The notes under the pieces were generated by a model that saw nothing but the letters and a program-made list of their open reading frames with translations, was not told the origin of the DNA and did no database searches. From the NCBI RefSeq assembly GCF_028453695.1, contig NC_135774.1, positions 20,894,001 to 20,958,000 of the forward strand: a stretch of 64,000 nucleotides of DNA, in the 5' to 3' direction. The position numbers and the translations under genes are program-made. The DNA is from Augochlora pura. Its lineage: Eukaryota; Arthropoda; Insecta; Hymenoptera; Halictidae. Each line of letters starts with the position of its first letter. Within the stretch, counting starts at the first letter, position 1. Shown here in pieces: positions 37,890-49,422 of this stretch.

Positions 37890-39690
37890 ACGCGGCATTA
37901 AACAAGTTGGAACATCGCAGCCGAAGCTACGCGTCGGACAGCGTAACGAGGAGATCTGCAGCGCCGACAAAGCGACAGCAGAGTATATGCGGGGCACATA
38001 AATTTTTGTTTTTCGGCAGCGTAGTCGCCGGAGGAGCCATGGTTGATTATACCGTATCGATCAAAGGTTTCTAGTAAATAATCGCTCGTCTGCCCGCGGC
38101 GCATCGCATCGCATCGCATCGCATCGAATCCGTAGCACCCCGGTGGTGGTATCGCCGCGCGGTATCGCATCCAGGGCGGTGGTTCGTCCGTCGTGAAAAG
38201 CACCGATCTCGCAAGAAGCGGCGCTCGTCAGCCGTTCTGATTCGTTCCTCCGCGATTCCTTGCCGAATTGCCGCCGCTGGCGATCTGCTCGACGACTCGC
38301 TCCCCGCGCGCGCGGCAAACTTTTCGTTGGCCGTTCATCGGCTCAACCTCCTCCCCGGATCGATCGGTCTGACCAGAATGGAGACTCACCCCAATCGCGA
38401 GGAGGGGGAGAGAGGATGGAGGAACGACCCTCGAAGGCGGAACGATCGACCGACGGGAAAAGGAGAGGATCCAATGAACGCGGCACGGAGACCGTGGCCG
38501 ATCCGAACGGAACGCAACAAAACGGATGGGAACGAAGCAGAACGATGGAGAACGAAGGAGAACGAAGGAGTACGAAGGAGTACGGAGCAGAGCGGAGCAG
38601 GACAAAGTCGAGCGGATCAGGCAGAAAAGAAACCGCACGCCGTGAGAGTTAGCGAACGCTGCAGATAAGGAACGAGGAGGGAGGGGGGCAGAACGATGGC
38701 TCGCGGATGAAGAAAATGAGTAAGAACAAACGAAACAACCGCGAGTGGGGAAAAGATGGTTACAGAGTAATAGAATCGAAGAGCCGAGCAGCAGAGCCAG
38801 TTCACCCGGCGTTCGGTCCTCGCCGATAGAAAGAGAGATCCTGGAAGAGGTCGTGACGTTATCGCGACGGTATTAACTCGAATCGAGCTTCCGTTAGGTC
38901 GAACCGCAATCAGCTGCAACGACGAGCCAAGTCGACGAAGCGTAATCTTTCTTCTCGGTGCGCCTCTCGTCTCCCTTCTGTCCGCTTTTAGCTTCGATAT
39001 CCCGGCATTATGCGCCACGGAGTAGCCTCGCCGCAGCCGAGTAACGGAGCAGGTGCCAGGACAAGGGCGAATGAGGAAAGACGGCGGAACGAGAGACGTG
39101 GACAGGGGCCGGTAGATAGAGCGGAGCGACAGCGTCACGGATTGCGTCCCGGGTGCCTGCAACTACAAGATCCACGGAATCCTATCTATTCGGAGCATCT
39201 AGCTATCCGGCGGATATCTTCATTTTTCCCGGACGAGGACTTTATCGGCGATCGAGCCCCGCTACGGACCGGCTCTTACCGAATTCTGTTTTCGCAAAGC
39301 AGAACCTGTCAGGACCGGGGGCCAAATCGAATCGGACGCGGCTTTTTTCCCCCGGAGGACGATTGTAAAGGCGCGCCAGACGGTCCTGGCACCGGCTCCT
39401 GTCGGACTTATGGCCGGCCGAACAATAAGCCTGACGTCCGGAACGCTCCGAGGGCAACGGTTTGTTTTGTGGAAAACGCGCGCGGCGGCGGGGCCCGGTC
39501 GATTCCGAAGCGGCGCGGCCGCGACGCCCGCGCGGTTTTCGTGTCGCGCCGGCGAATTCCGTGTCCCGTCGACGAATTTCAAGTGCACACGCTCGTTCCC
39601 CGGTTGCGAATGTGGCGCGTGTCAAGCTTGTAATCTGGCCGCGCGAGGGGCTGCTTTAATCGCTTCGTTTCGGGAATGATCAATTTGGAA
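37890..39690. other. Large GC-rich island, possible promoter or 5' region
   Basis: About 1.8 kb of CpG-rich DNA, the largest such block here. Many frames on both strands are open, including an ATG frame at 39010-39633 (207 codons, plus) and minus frames opposite it. All are arginine-, glycine- and serine-rich with no domain. An island of this size could hold a transcription start and untranslated exons of a gene extending beyond the window, but nothing in it is decisive. Confidence 0.4.
38101..38125 (+). repeat. (GCATC)5 microsatellite
   Basis: Five perfect GCATC units followed by a variant GAATC. Confidence 0.95.
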
Positions 39691-41314
39691 GTTTGATCGA
39701 CGTAGCCTGTTAATCGAATAATTCCATTGCCACAAACGCTGCCGGGACACGAATTAGGATGAACAATAACGATATACACTGACTTTCACCATAATGCGTT
39801 GGACAACGCGTGTTAGAGCCCCCGTATTCTTTATGCGCCTGCTTCGGCTGAAACGGTTAGGTGCCTGCATAGGTTTGCTGCGACATTTGTACAATTATCA
39901 AATTATTATATAATCCTAATAATTTTATGTAATTCTAATAATTTGTTCGGATGTGAATTTAACTGCAAATCTTTATACATAAAAGTTATTAAAGTTACCT
40001 CTTCTGTTTCGAGTTAAATTTTATTTTAATTATTACGACTTTAATAATAGATTTATTTATGAACAGATACTTGCAAGTAAAATATACAAATTCCTGCTAT
40101 TTTTCAATTTATTAGGCATTATTTAAAAAACTGGAAACAAGATAAATATAGATGGCAAGCAATATATGCAACTCGTGATTTTTATATAGAGAAGCTCTAC
40201 ATGGAAAAGGATGTTCAAAAAGACATCTAAAAATTAGATCGGTGCTCATTATAATTCTGATTTATTTCGTAAAATATTTTCTGTTTAGAAAGGGATAGTT
40301 TCGAAATTATTCGCCGTATGTGAACTGTGTACAGATTGTGTTAATTTTCATTACAATATATCCATAATTATTGAATAAAAAAAATACTTTCTTTTATCCA
40401 GTGAAAATATTCTCAAAAAAAATATTATATATATATATATATGTATATATAAAATTTATGAAAATGCTGAAAACGTGCTAAAACATCCAAAATAGTGAAC
40501 ACGATCATTGTTTAATTCAACATTGTACTTTAATTAATTATTTCAGTTCTTCGTAAAGAAGCAAATGTAAATATATTTCACGACTAAAATAATCTTCAGA
40601 ATTTCATTGACATATTTATTGACAATATACTAATATACCAAAAATTCTTTAAATATGTCAGAGTAAACAGTACAGGCTCCATCTCTTGCCTACACTATCG
40701 AATTGTTTCCTGCTCAACGTTCTTCTATCTCCAATAAAACTCAAGTTACAGCCCGCGCCAATCGCATGACTCACACTGTAGTTATAAGGAAGAGATTATA
40801 GAAGAGATTATAGAAGACATATTATTCGAAATGGTAGAATTCGCACTTATTATTACTTGTATCCAATTCTTCCAGTCGATAACATTGACTGATTGGCATT
40901 ATAGAATCTTCCGGGTTCAGGGTTACTTGCATAGCAAACGCACACTGAGAGCCTCTTCTTTGATTGTCTAAACCCCGTCGGAGCTTGATCAGGCTGCAAC
41001 GAACTCGTAAAATATTTTCGATAACCATGAAGTTCTTTTTTCTGTTTACAATTAGGTACGTCTGATATAAAGGGATCTCAAAATTTACATTTACGCTAAT
41101 GCAATTCTCGCTGTATTTTCGGTTTATTGCATTTAATCTTATCACCAAACCAACCGAACGCTAAAGTGCCTATTCCGTGACTTTTACTCGTATTAGATGC
41201 TTGAATATTTATTCTATCCCTCTACAACAATGTCGCTAAAATTTCACTTCGCACGGTACCGTAGATAATTTCGTGAAAAATTCGATGCATGTATAAGTTT
41301 ATTATAAAATAATT
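39691..41314. other. AT-rich non-coding DNA
   Basis: No gene supported. Contains a (TA)n run at 40426-40442 and a 12-bp repeat (GAAGAGATTATA) at about 40789-40813. A minus-strand frame at 40822-41148 is discussed under rejected items. Confidence 0.5.
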
Positions 41315-41414
41315 NNNNNNNNNNNNNNNNNNNNNNNNNNNNNNNNNNNNNNNNNNNNNNNNNNNNNNNNNNNNNNNNNNNNNNNNNNNNNNNNNNNNNN
41401 NNNNNNNNNNNNNN
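41315..41414. other. Assembly gap, 100 N
   Basis: Exactly 100 unknown bases, the conventional placeholder for a gap of unknown size. Both flanks are AT-rich. Confidence 0.99.
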
Positions 41415-41544
41415 TAATGCATAAAAATATTTTTGAAAATATTATGATTTAAGTAATAGACGATTCTGAATTATCTGTAGACTATAATGCCATTTCTATT
41501 ACAAATTTGAATTGTAATCAATTTTTATTGAAAGCTTAAATTTT

Positions 41545-41735
41545 AGTAGCTTTTTAATAGAATTTTACATATAAATTTTAAGTTACAGTAGATTTTTGAT
41601 AGAAATTTAAATTTTAATTAATTTTGAATAGGGGTAAAATTGATTACAGTACATTTTGAATGGAAATTTAATTTTAGTACATTTTTAATAGAAATTTAAT
41701 TTTAGTAAATTTTTAACAGAAATTTGAAATAATTG
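41545..41735 (+). repeat. 28-bp tandem repeat array, degenerate
   Basis: Units starting AGTA.ATTTTTAATAGAAATT at 41648, 41676 and 41704 are exactly 28 bp apart; more diverged units start near 41547 and 41588. The array lies 130 bp from the assembly gap. Confidence 0.8.
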
Positions 41736-44009
41736 ATACTAGATCGGGGTCACGTTAATTACAGCACATTTTTTAGTTACTCAATTTAAATTTTTTAATT
41801 ATATTTAATTGAATTAATGATAGAAAATCCACAGCCTTCTCATCGCGACACTAAACCATTCGACACAAATACTCGAATGCTTCGAGTCGTTCTCTAAAAC
41901 GTCGCCGATACCGCAGATTTGTTTCGCGGACAGCTCACCCTGTATAAACCCCGGCCATCGTTCGTTTCACTTTAATTCGCCGCCGCAGCGAAGGTGTAGG
42001 TTCGTCAAGGACTAGAAACGAACTAGATGGATCGCGCAGGAAATCCGGCCACCGTGTGCCCCGGGTAACGCCCGGAACAATGTTTTTCCTTCGACGTGGT
42101 ACTTCGGCACTCGGAATGCGCGCAGGCGAAACGCTATTTTGTTTTGTGAATCGAACACTCGCGAGCAACGTTCATGCATTCAATAGAATAATTCTAGATA
42201 CTGAAACGGATTTATGGCTTTCCTACAACGAAAAGCATTATTCAGTCGCCCCGGAATCTATTAAAATAGCTGCAGGCTTCGGTCGCGGTGGTCGTGGAGC
42301 CGTCGTCGTCGTCGTCGACGGGATAATTCCTCGCGCGACAATCGAAAAAACCGGGAACAAAGGTGTTGTCGTTCTTTTTTTTTTTATATACAACGCGACG
42401 GAACTGGTACGAAACAAAAAGTATTGAAAATTGATGAGACGATGAAACGGTATGCGTATTGATCCGTTCGGTTAATCAAGGCTTTGCTGTACGCGGCCAA
42501 ACAATTGTAACGTCGCGTTCCAATGTCCGTCGTTTCAATGCTCGCGCGACCCCGGCACGAAACAAGGTAACACACCGAAGTGTCGATCACCGATTTTAAT
42601 CTCTATCCGCGATGTAACTCTCGCGAATATATTTCACCCGTGTGTCTTCTTATCGGTGACCGACCGGTTTACAGAGGCAAAAACTATTATCAAAAATAAG
42701 CGTTGAGGAGAGGCGAGATCGAGCTCGGCATATCCATGAATGTTCAAGCGAATACCTCGTAAATTGTTGAATTTGTAAAAAAGAGCTCAATAAGAGTTTA
42801 CGCGGTTTTGAGTCGCCTTAAGGTGCGCGTAAATTATTTTTTCAATCCGTAATCTTTCCGCGTTACGAAGATCGAGCAATTTCCTGTACATTACACCAGT
42901 TTAACAAACATATTAATCGCTTCGAGAGGCATTTTGTAAAACTAATCGATTTATCATTTCGAGTTTTTATTCTTTTTTTTTATTGCGAGTATTTCCTTTC
43001 AATCCAATTTCAACAGTTTGCAGCCGAAGCCATTTTAATTCGGAATCGAAGATAATTATTATTCATTTAATCAATCGAGAGTATTTCGATTACAAAATGA
43101 AGATAAGTGTTTCAACATACAGTATTTCTACTTCGTGTGCTGACTTTATTCGACAATGATTTCTATTATTCGACAATTTATCAAATACGGACAAATTTAA
43201 TGATGCGAAAATTCTCTTTAAAATAGCGTAGCAATTTTTAACGTTGCTACTTGAATGTAAAGAGTTAAACTTTAACAAATACAAAACAATTTGAAACCGA
43301 TTCTTCCCATCTTTTTTAATTTAAACTTTGAGTCGTACGCGCATTATTAACAGATGTAAAAATATTCGAAGAACAAAAGATAGAAGACACTGAACGTTCG
43401 CGGAGTCGAAAGGGGTTGTGTTTTCCATAAAGGGGTGAAATTTCCTCCGCGCCTTGTTTAGAGTTTGGGTAATCGATGGCTCGGCACGGCTGGGCGAAGA
43501 CAGCGAGGATTTTTTCGACACGCGTAATTGGCGTTGTTCATTAACCGAGGCGACGTGGCCCAAGCTTCGTACGACGAAATATCAAGGCTATCGATAAGGC
43601 TGACGAGTATTAGCGGTTAGGAAGCTTGTCGGGGAGGAGGAGGGGGGAGGGGGGGAGGGGGTCTGCGAAATTTTAACTCGGCTCAACTTCCGCTGCTATC
43701 ACGGGCGAAGAAGAGTATTAAGAAGTTGGATGAATCATGAATAAATTCGCCCGATAAATGGTCGTCTTTGTACAGGGCAAGTTTCTTTATACCTTTACGA
43801 CGGGGGGATGATAAAACTTGTCTCCCGAAGGCACTTGAATTATTAGCGGGCGCAAATAGAACGAGCTGTCGTTCATGTTGCTAGCGAGTTGCCACGCTGT
43901 TAATTTTCCCCGTGTAACCGGACCGTGCCCGCGCGCCGTATAATCTCTACATTAATTCTTTGCGCGACGATTCAAATGGCCGCGCAATATTTCTCACCGG
44001 TCGCGATAA
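41736..44009. other. Non-coding DNA, mixed composition
   Basis: GC-richer at about 41830-42600 and 43380-43960. An ATG-less frame at 42056-42427 is low complexity around a GTCGTC run. CACCCTGTA at 41936-41944 may be a solo end of the 44882-45390 family. No gene supported. Confidence 0.45.
43631..43661 (+). repeat. G-rich tract, potential G-quadruplex
   Basis: 31 bases of pure purine containing G runs of 4, 2, 2, 6, 7 and 5 separated by single A, enough runs of three or more to fit a four-stranded fold. No adjacent gene is recognisable. Confidence 0.8.
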
Positions 44010-44499
44010 TTAACCCCTCACCGTACCTTGACGAGTCCGGCTCGCGACGGAAATTAGTTGTAATAAATTATTAAGTATGGATGTTGTTCTGTTCATTAAA
44101 ATTGGAATAAAATTCTGATCCCTTGTTATTAACACTTTATCGACCGATCATCCGATCGTAAAAATTTTCAATTTTATTTACCTTATTAATCGCGAAAGGT
44201 ATTTGATATTTGAAAATTTATATAATAATATTGAAGCTTGTAGTACAATTTAACACATTTATCTCAATAATAAATGACAAATTAAAGGTTGCTATGGTAA
44301 CCGATTCACAGGCTACCGATCAGGGGGAAGAAGCCGATTTATAGGCTACCGGTCGATAAAGTGTTAATAATATTGAAGTATTCGAGTAAATTCAGGCACG
44401 AAATAAATGTTAACTGTTCTGTCCCTTCTAAGAAATGATATCAATTGAAAAATTCGAAATCGTAGTAACTGTGAAGAAAATGGTACGGCAAAGGGTTAA
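44010..44499. mobile_element. TTAA-flanked non-autonomous element, copy C (outer of a nested pair)
   Basis: TTAA at 44010-44013 and 44496-44499 flank inverted ends CCCCTCACCGTACC and CCCTTTGCCGTACC (about 11 of 14). Its left inner 40 bases match the left end of 2883-3498, and its right end matches the left end of 9097-9349. A further TTAA element, 44129-44367, is inserted inside. An open frame crossing the right border (44435-44788) is part element and part flank, so it is not a gene. Confidence 0.75.
44129..44367. mobile_element. Nested TTAA-flanked element with CACTTTATCGACCG ends
   Basis: TTAA at 44129-44132 and 44364-44367 flank identical 14-base inverted ends, CACTTTATCGACCG. It is 239 bp and sits inside copy C. 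The right half carries a direct repeat, CCGATT followed by an AGGCTACCG block, at about 44301 and 44334 (33 bp apart), placed where transposase-binding repeats occur in piggyBac-type ends. No coding capacity. Confidence 0.85.
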
Positions 44500-44881
44500 G
44501 GTATCTAAAGTATCATCGTATTTATTCGAAATACAAATTTTCGTGGTCGCATGTCATTTTGCCGAAATTATAATTGCAGAAATGTTTGCTTCGTCACCTG
44601 ACAAATTATTCGTCGAAAATAAATGCATTACAAGACTTATTTATTATACGTTTCGTTGCGTCTCAAAAATCTGCACATGCCATGACCGCGTAAAGACTCC
44701 TGGTCTCGTTACGAGTATGAGTATAAACATTTTACTACCGATACTTAAGGGATTTATGCAATATTTTAACCTCTTAAGGGGCAACTAAAATGAGAAAGTG
44801 TAGTAGAAAAATATCTACTTTTTATATCAGTTTTATGGCTTTTATTATATTCGAAATTGAACGCGTTTTGTTCAGATTATA

Positions 44882-45390
44882 CAGGGTGGGTCAAATAAAG
44901 TGTTACAAAGTAATATGTCCATTATAGTTAATGATTCGCGAAAATGCTTGAGGAAGAAATTGTTTGGTTCGAAGGGGCACATGATGTTGCGTGAGGTGAA
45001 CAACTCAACAAAACACGAATGAACATCATTTCGAGCATGTTCTGTAGGTAGAATCAAACCGAGGTTAGTAGATCCTGTGAAAGCGATTATTTCGATATTT
45101 TTCGGTTTTTCAACTATTTTCTTACTTTGCGCGACTAGAATGACCTTGAGTTATACGTCCCTGGATTCGTCTTAAAATCGGCAATAATGTCATCGAAAAA
45201 CAAATACATAGTTCCATTTGAAAAAACATCGATGACCTTCAAATCTCAAAAAATTTTAACCTTTAAAAAAACACCATTTCCACCGCAACATGTGCCCCTT
45301 CGAACCAAACAATTTGTTCCTCAAGCATTTTCGCGTATCATTAACGATAATGGAGATATTGCTTTGTAAAACTTTATTTGACCCACCCTG
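44882..45390. mobile_element. TA-flanked element with long inverted repeats (CAGGGTGGG ends)
   Basis: The left arm 44882-44991 is repeated inverted at 45284-45390: about 107 alignable bases with six substitutions and one 3-base indel. Both ends are CAGGGTGGGTCAAATAAAGT next to TA (44880-44881 and 45391-45392). The 290-bp centre has no transposase-like frame. Long arms, TA duplication and no coding sequence fit a Tc1/mariner-type foldback MITE; the superfamily is inferred from the TA alone. Confidence 0.85.
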
Positions 45391-45392
45391 TA

Positions 45393-46464
45393 TTATATTT
45401 ATATTATATGAAGATCGTGATAGAAGGTGGGGCAAATTTGTTGTAATTACTAGAAATCGAACAAAGCGACTCTTGCCCGTACCGCGTACGAACTAAATAA
45501 TTAAAGGATTAAGCATAATGAGGTCTGCAATAAAAAGATACAAATGTGTAGAAATTAACATTTTACATAATAACAAGATATTACCATGCACATTAGCATA
45601 ACGTGAAAATTACATTTGTATTTAAATAATGATGTGTTTCATACTTTATTAATGAATTCTTGTTCCATTTTATGTTTTATTTCACAGTTGCATGCGCGAT
45701 ATTGAGATTAAAAAGCTGATAATATAATTGTAACATTTTATATATGTAGAATTTTATGTTTTACATTAATTTCTAGACAGTCTACGGTATACTTATTTCA
45801 TATTAAATACAAATCGTATACGATATTAGGTTATTAAAATGTATTAAAATTCATTCGTGGCAGAAAGCATTTTTCACTAACAAAAACTGTCATTTCAGAA
45901 AGATTCGAATTAAAGAAAAGCTTCTTCCGTCAAGTAAAAAATGACTCATTCTGAACAAAACGATAAAAATGAAACTAGACCTTATTTATTTATACATTTC
46001 TTCGAACTTTGAAAATCCACACGTACCGTGAACGCGTAAAGATAATTTACGCGTAAAGATAATTTACGCATAAAGATAATTTACACATAAATAAGTTGGT
46101 TTTGATCTCCTTTGGCGCTGTCCAATCTCTCTTTGAGCTTTGATAGTTCGTTTTTCCGGCCTCCATCCTGCTCAAATATCAAAGATTGTATAGACCGCGA
46201 TGCAACAGCGACGCCGGCGATAGAATTCTCGTTAAGAAATTAATATGCTAATCGCAATATTGGACGTAACTAAATATGCATCTCGCATTTCACTTTCAAA
46301 GGGGAAAGGAAACCGTCCCGCGAGATAAATCACCTGACAGAAGAAAACGAACCTCGGACGATTTTTAGTGGACAATCTCCTGGGTGTAAAGCAAAATAAT
46401 TGTTGGGGCGTCACGGCGTCGTCAGTAATAGCGACGAATTGTGACGTTACATGTGTGGACTGTA
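45393..46464. other. AT-rich non-coding DNA
   Basis: No gene seen apart from the small tandem repeat at 46034-46093. Confidence 0.5.
46034..46093 (+). repeat. 17-bp tandem repeat, 3.5 copies
   Basis: Unit GCGTAAAGATAATTTAC at 46034, 46051 and 46068 (the third with one change), plus a partial copy. Confidence 0.95.
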
Positions 46465-46692
46465 TTAACACGTTAAAGGCGGGGGATCTTGACTCGTTTT
46501 TCGTCCTAGAGCGGGCGCTGTTTTGTGTAATCATAAAAAATTTAGTCTTACAAAAGTTTATTTAAACTCTTAAAACTACAAGAAATATTAAAAAGGAACT
46601 AAAAACTAATAAATCGTGTTACTACGACTCCCGCCTTTAAGCTACAGTCGAGATCAATCGTAGTACTACGACTCCCGCCTTTAACGTGTCAA
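46465..46692. mobile_element. TTAA-flanked element with CACGTTAAAGGCGGG ends
   Basis: The left end is TTAA (46465-46468) plus CACGTTAAAGGCGGG; the right end is the inverted copy followed by TCAA (46689-46692), a one-base decay of TTAA. Near the right end TACTACGACTCCCGCCTTTA occurs twice (46620 and 46664, 44 bp apart), separated by a 12-base perfect palindrome CGTAGTACTACG at 46659-46670. It is 228 bp with no coding capacity. Confidence 0.8.
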
Positions 46693-48667
46693 ATGGATGA
46701 CCGGAATTTAGTGGCGAAAAAACTTATACATTTAGCCTCGTACTATTGTATTTACACCATTCCTTTGGAGGTCTGTGGTCCTCGAATTCTATTCCAACTA
46801 TATCGTTCTAAAAAATGTTGTCTCTCGAGGTAAACTGCTACCCTTCTCACGCATTTCTAGTACTCGTTGATTGGTTTTGATTTGGCAATAACCAATCAGC
46901 GAGTCTGTTTCAAGAAGGCACCTTTTCTCTGCGCCTTGGCGCGTCCTTTTGGGAAGTTGCTGGGATATAGAAGGTGGGGGCGATAGCGATATTTTAACCA
47001 AGACGGGAAGTTCCTCCAGGTGTGGTTACGGCTGGCCGCCGTTGTAAACTAACATGGGACTTACCCTTCGGAACTTTCCTTTTTTATATAATACGTTTTG
47101 GCTATTGAGGCCGAGAGAAGCGAAATCCTAAATTTAATCAATAAAGGGTGCATTCTCTCGGCAGGACAAGTAATTTAAATCTAAATTGCATGCCAGTTAG
47201 TCAAAAGTCCTAAATTCAAAAATATCCGGCTAGGTGCGTCAGTGTCATAAAGAATATTAGTGGTGGGCATTAACAATAATCAACCGTTGAAAAATATTCG
47301 ATCAGATCACGAATAGCCTGGAATTGAATCTAACGTTTGCCCGGCGCAGACCCGATAATAGGTCTGCCGTGCACCGGGTACTTGTGCAAGTTAATCGTGT
47401 TATCGGATCATCCGGATAATACAATTACACGTGCCATTCGTAAAAAAAAGTATAAATACGCGTGCGCGCGACTTCACGGAAATAGCTCGGCTAACCTGAA
47501 AAACTTCGCCGGCCGTTGGTCCGATAAACCAAAATATGGTGATTCTTCGGTCAGTGAATAGAAAAATAGTTGACCGTGCAGCGACCTTTTGTCAAAATTC
47601 AGATCGGTTCTTCGGTTTCTCTGTCGGTCGCATCGATTCCCCGTGAACCTGCACGATGGAACGAAAGCGTATCGACACATCCGTTCCGGTTTTCGAATAT
47701 CCTTAAACACAGAGGCGACACGCGGATATAACCCAGCGGATCCTCGCGGTTTTCCGAACGCCGAAACTCGGTGTTCGGAAACATTTAATGACACGCTTTT
47801 CAGTTATTCGCTGAGAGAAAATATTTTGTCGCGAGATCTGCATTGGCACGCTCGTTTCGAAAGAGAAACGTGATCAGAACTGTAGGAGAAATGAAACGCG
47901 TTGATCTTTTCCTAATTTTTTAGTCTTCGTTTTGTGATTCTTGAAACTACACAGATAAGTAAACTGTACGTTATTTAAGTTTAAACTTTAAATTTTTATA
48001 TTTTCTTGTCATTCCACTCAAGTGCAATTTTTGCAAACATTTTCGCGCGTACTTGTATTGCTAACTAGTTCATCTATCGTCTCAGATAAATTCAAATCGT
48101 TTCGTCTAATTCTAAAAAAGTTATTCAATATTAAAAGGTAAAAGTTCAATATATACACACGTTGTAATAAAAATCAATGTCTTATTACACATACTTTTAA
48201 AAAGATAATATTAGCCAGTCACCTTTAGTGCTCGGCAGTATTAACGAACGACCTTTCAGTATCAACGGAGTTTTGCAGACATAACATTTACAAGCGGAGT
48301 TCAATTATTTTCCAACTATACCGATGTAATCTTCGAACTTTCCCCGGGTATAATGCACACATAGCGCCGTTCCTCGCAGTTCAGTTTAACCCGCATATTT
48401 ATTAAGTGTTTGAGTACTTTTGTAATCCGCCGATGTTTCGCGCTTCTGCTAAATGTACTGTAAATGCCGCAAATTCCGTTAAATAGTTCCGTAATTAACC
48501 GTTGCAATATACAGAATCCCCACGTGTACTCGCACACGTGTGCACCGCGTTAAAAGTTACGGACACACACGAGCGGCGTTCGAATAGTATCGCGAACCTC
48601 CGCAACGGCGGATACGTTGCGCGGCACACGTTTAAAGATATTCCAGAAAACAGCGGTCGTGCAACAC
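46693..48667. other. Non-coding DNA, mixed composition
   Basis: GC-richer at about 47330-47870. Opposed frames at 47474-47794 (minus) and 47589-47873 (plus) are both open and neither is recognisable. No gene or RNA gene supported. Confidence 0.45.
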
Positions 48668-48678
48668 TGTTTCTGAAA

Positions 48679-49271
48679 ATAAAGATCATATGGATCCCAT
48701 CTCACGTCGGCATCCCTGGCAACGAAAGAGCTGACCAAGTAGCCAAAGAAGCAACAACATTAACACCGCCAAATGATGACCAAAATCTACACATGGAATA
48801 CATGATAAAAACGATCAAAAGCCAGCTAACGCAACAATGGGAAACTACGTGGAAATAATCAGCCCCACTCCATATAACTAACATTACAGAAAAATTGTTC
48901 AATAACTATCAAATGACCAGTACACTACCCAGGAGGGACCAAGTAGGGATTACCCGCATCCGAATTGGCCATTCCAGATACACAAACTCATATCTGCTAA
49001 CTAAAGAACCATCCCCCCTATGTGAAGAATGCAAACACCCAAATGACAACGGACCACCTAATCTTAAACTGCCGAAAATACAATTATATGCGCACCAAAC
49101 ACAAACTAAAACCACTGCTCAATGATAACATAAACAGCAACGAAATCAAGGACCTATTAAAATTTCTGAGAGATACAGGCTTAATAAACAAAATATAAGG
49201 TCTATTTAAATAGAAGGTCGCTAATAGCCTTGCAGCTGATGCGACGTAAAACCTCTAAGAAAAAAAAAACA
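48679..49271 (+). mobile_element. 5'-truncated non-LTR retrotransposon (LINE) with target duplication
   Basis: The insert starts inside the RNase H domain, runs through the ORF2 C-terminus and about 60 bases of 3' UTR, and ends in a short A run. TGTTTCTGAAA occurs immediately before (48668-48678) and after (49272-49282), an 11-bp target-site duplication. 5' truncation, poly(A) and variable-length duplication are the hallmarks of target-primed reverse transcription. An RNase H followed by a CCHC-like tail is typical of the I/Jockey group of LINEs; I cannot assign a clade more exactly. Confidence 0.92.
48681..49198 (+). pseudogene. LINE ORF2 C-terminal remnant (RNase H and zinc-knuckle tail)
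   Basis: Translation begins IIWIPSHVGIPGNERADQVA, the end of an RNase H domain; the aspartate in NERAD corresponds to the last catalytic acidic residue of the family. An in-frame TAA at 48856-48858 interrupts it. The same frame continues (LPRRDQVGITRIRIGHSRYT) to a CEEC pair, then a +1 shift near 49040 is needed to reach the matching DHLILNC and a terminal stop at 49196-49198. CxxC...H...C is the C-terminal motif of many LINE ORF2 proteins. The reverse transcriptase and endonuclease are absent. One nonsense codon and one frameshift make it a pseudogene of moderate age. Confidence 0.9.
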
Positions 49272-49391
49272 TGTTTCTGAAATATCGCGAATTAAATGGT
49301 TGCATCGAGTTGAACCGAGATGTGACTATTTTCGGAACAAGCTTTCATTGGAGCCACTGTTGTTGCCGCGAATACATTCGAAGCACTGATA

Positions 49392-49422
49392 TACAGTCGT
49401 TAACGAAAATACTCGGACGCAT
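49392..49422 (+). repeat. Tc1-like terminus
   Basis: TACAGTCGTTAACGAAAATA then CTCGGACGC matches the inverted form of the terminus at 57812-57842 (TACAGTGGCTCACGAAAGTA then TTCGAACGC) at about 23 of 29 positions and starts at a TA. No second end was located downstream, so it is probably a fragment. Confidence 0.45.

Noticed and set aside
38101..38130. GCATC repeats as a regulatory site cluster
   Set aside because: A perfect five-unit microsatellite is sufficient explanation.
39010..39633. 207-codon ATG-initiated plus-strand frame in the large GC-rich island
   Set aside because: Two minus-strand and two other plus-strand frames are open over the same bases; the composition is arginine- and glycine-rich with no recognised motif. 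Length is explained by scarcity of stop codons in GC-rich DNA.
40822..41148. 108-codon minus-strand frame with fairly protein-like composition
   Set aside because: It begins at GTG; from the first ATG only 69 codons remain. I recognise no family, and no splice sites or polyadenylation signal nearby support it. It deserves a homology search but not a gene call.
44435..44788. 117-codon plus-strand frame with ATG start
   Set aside because: It begins inside the right end of a TTAA element and reads across its border into flanking AT-rich DNA, so it is not one evolutionary unit.
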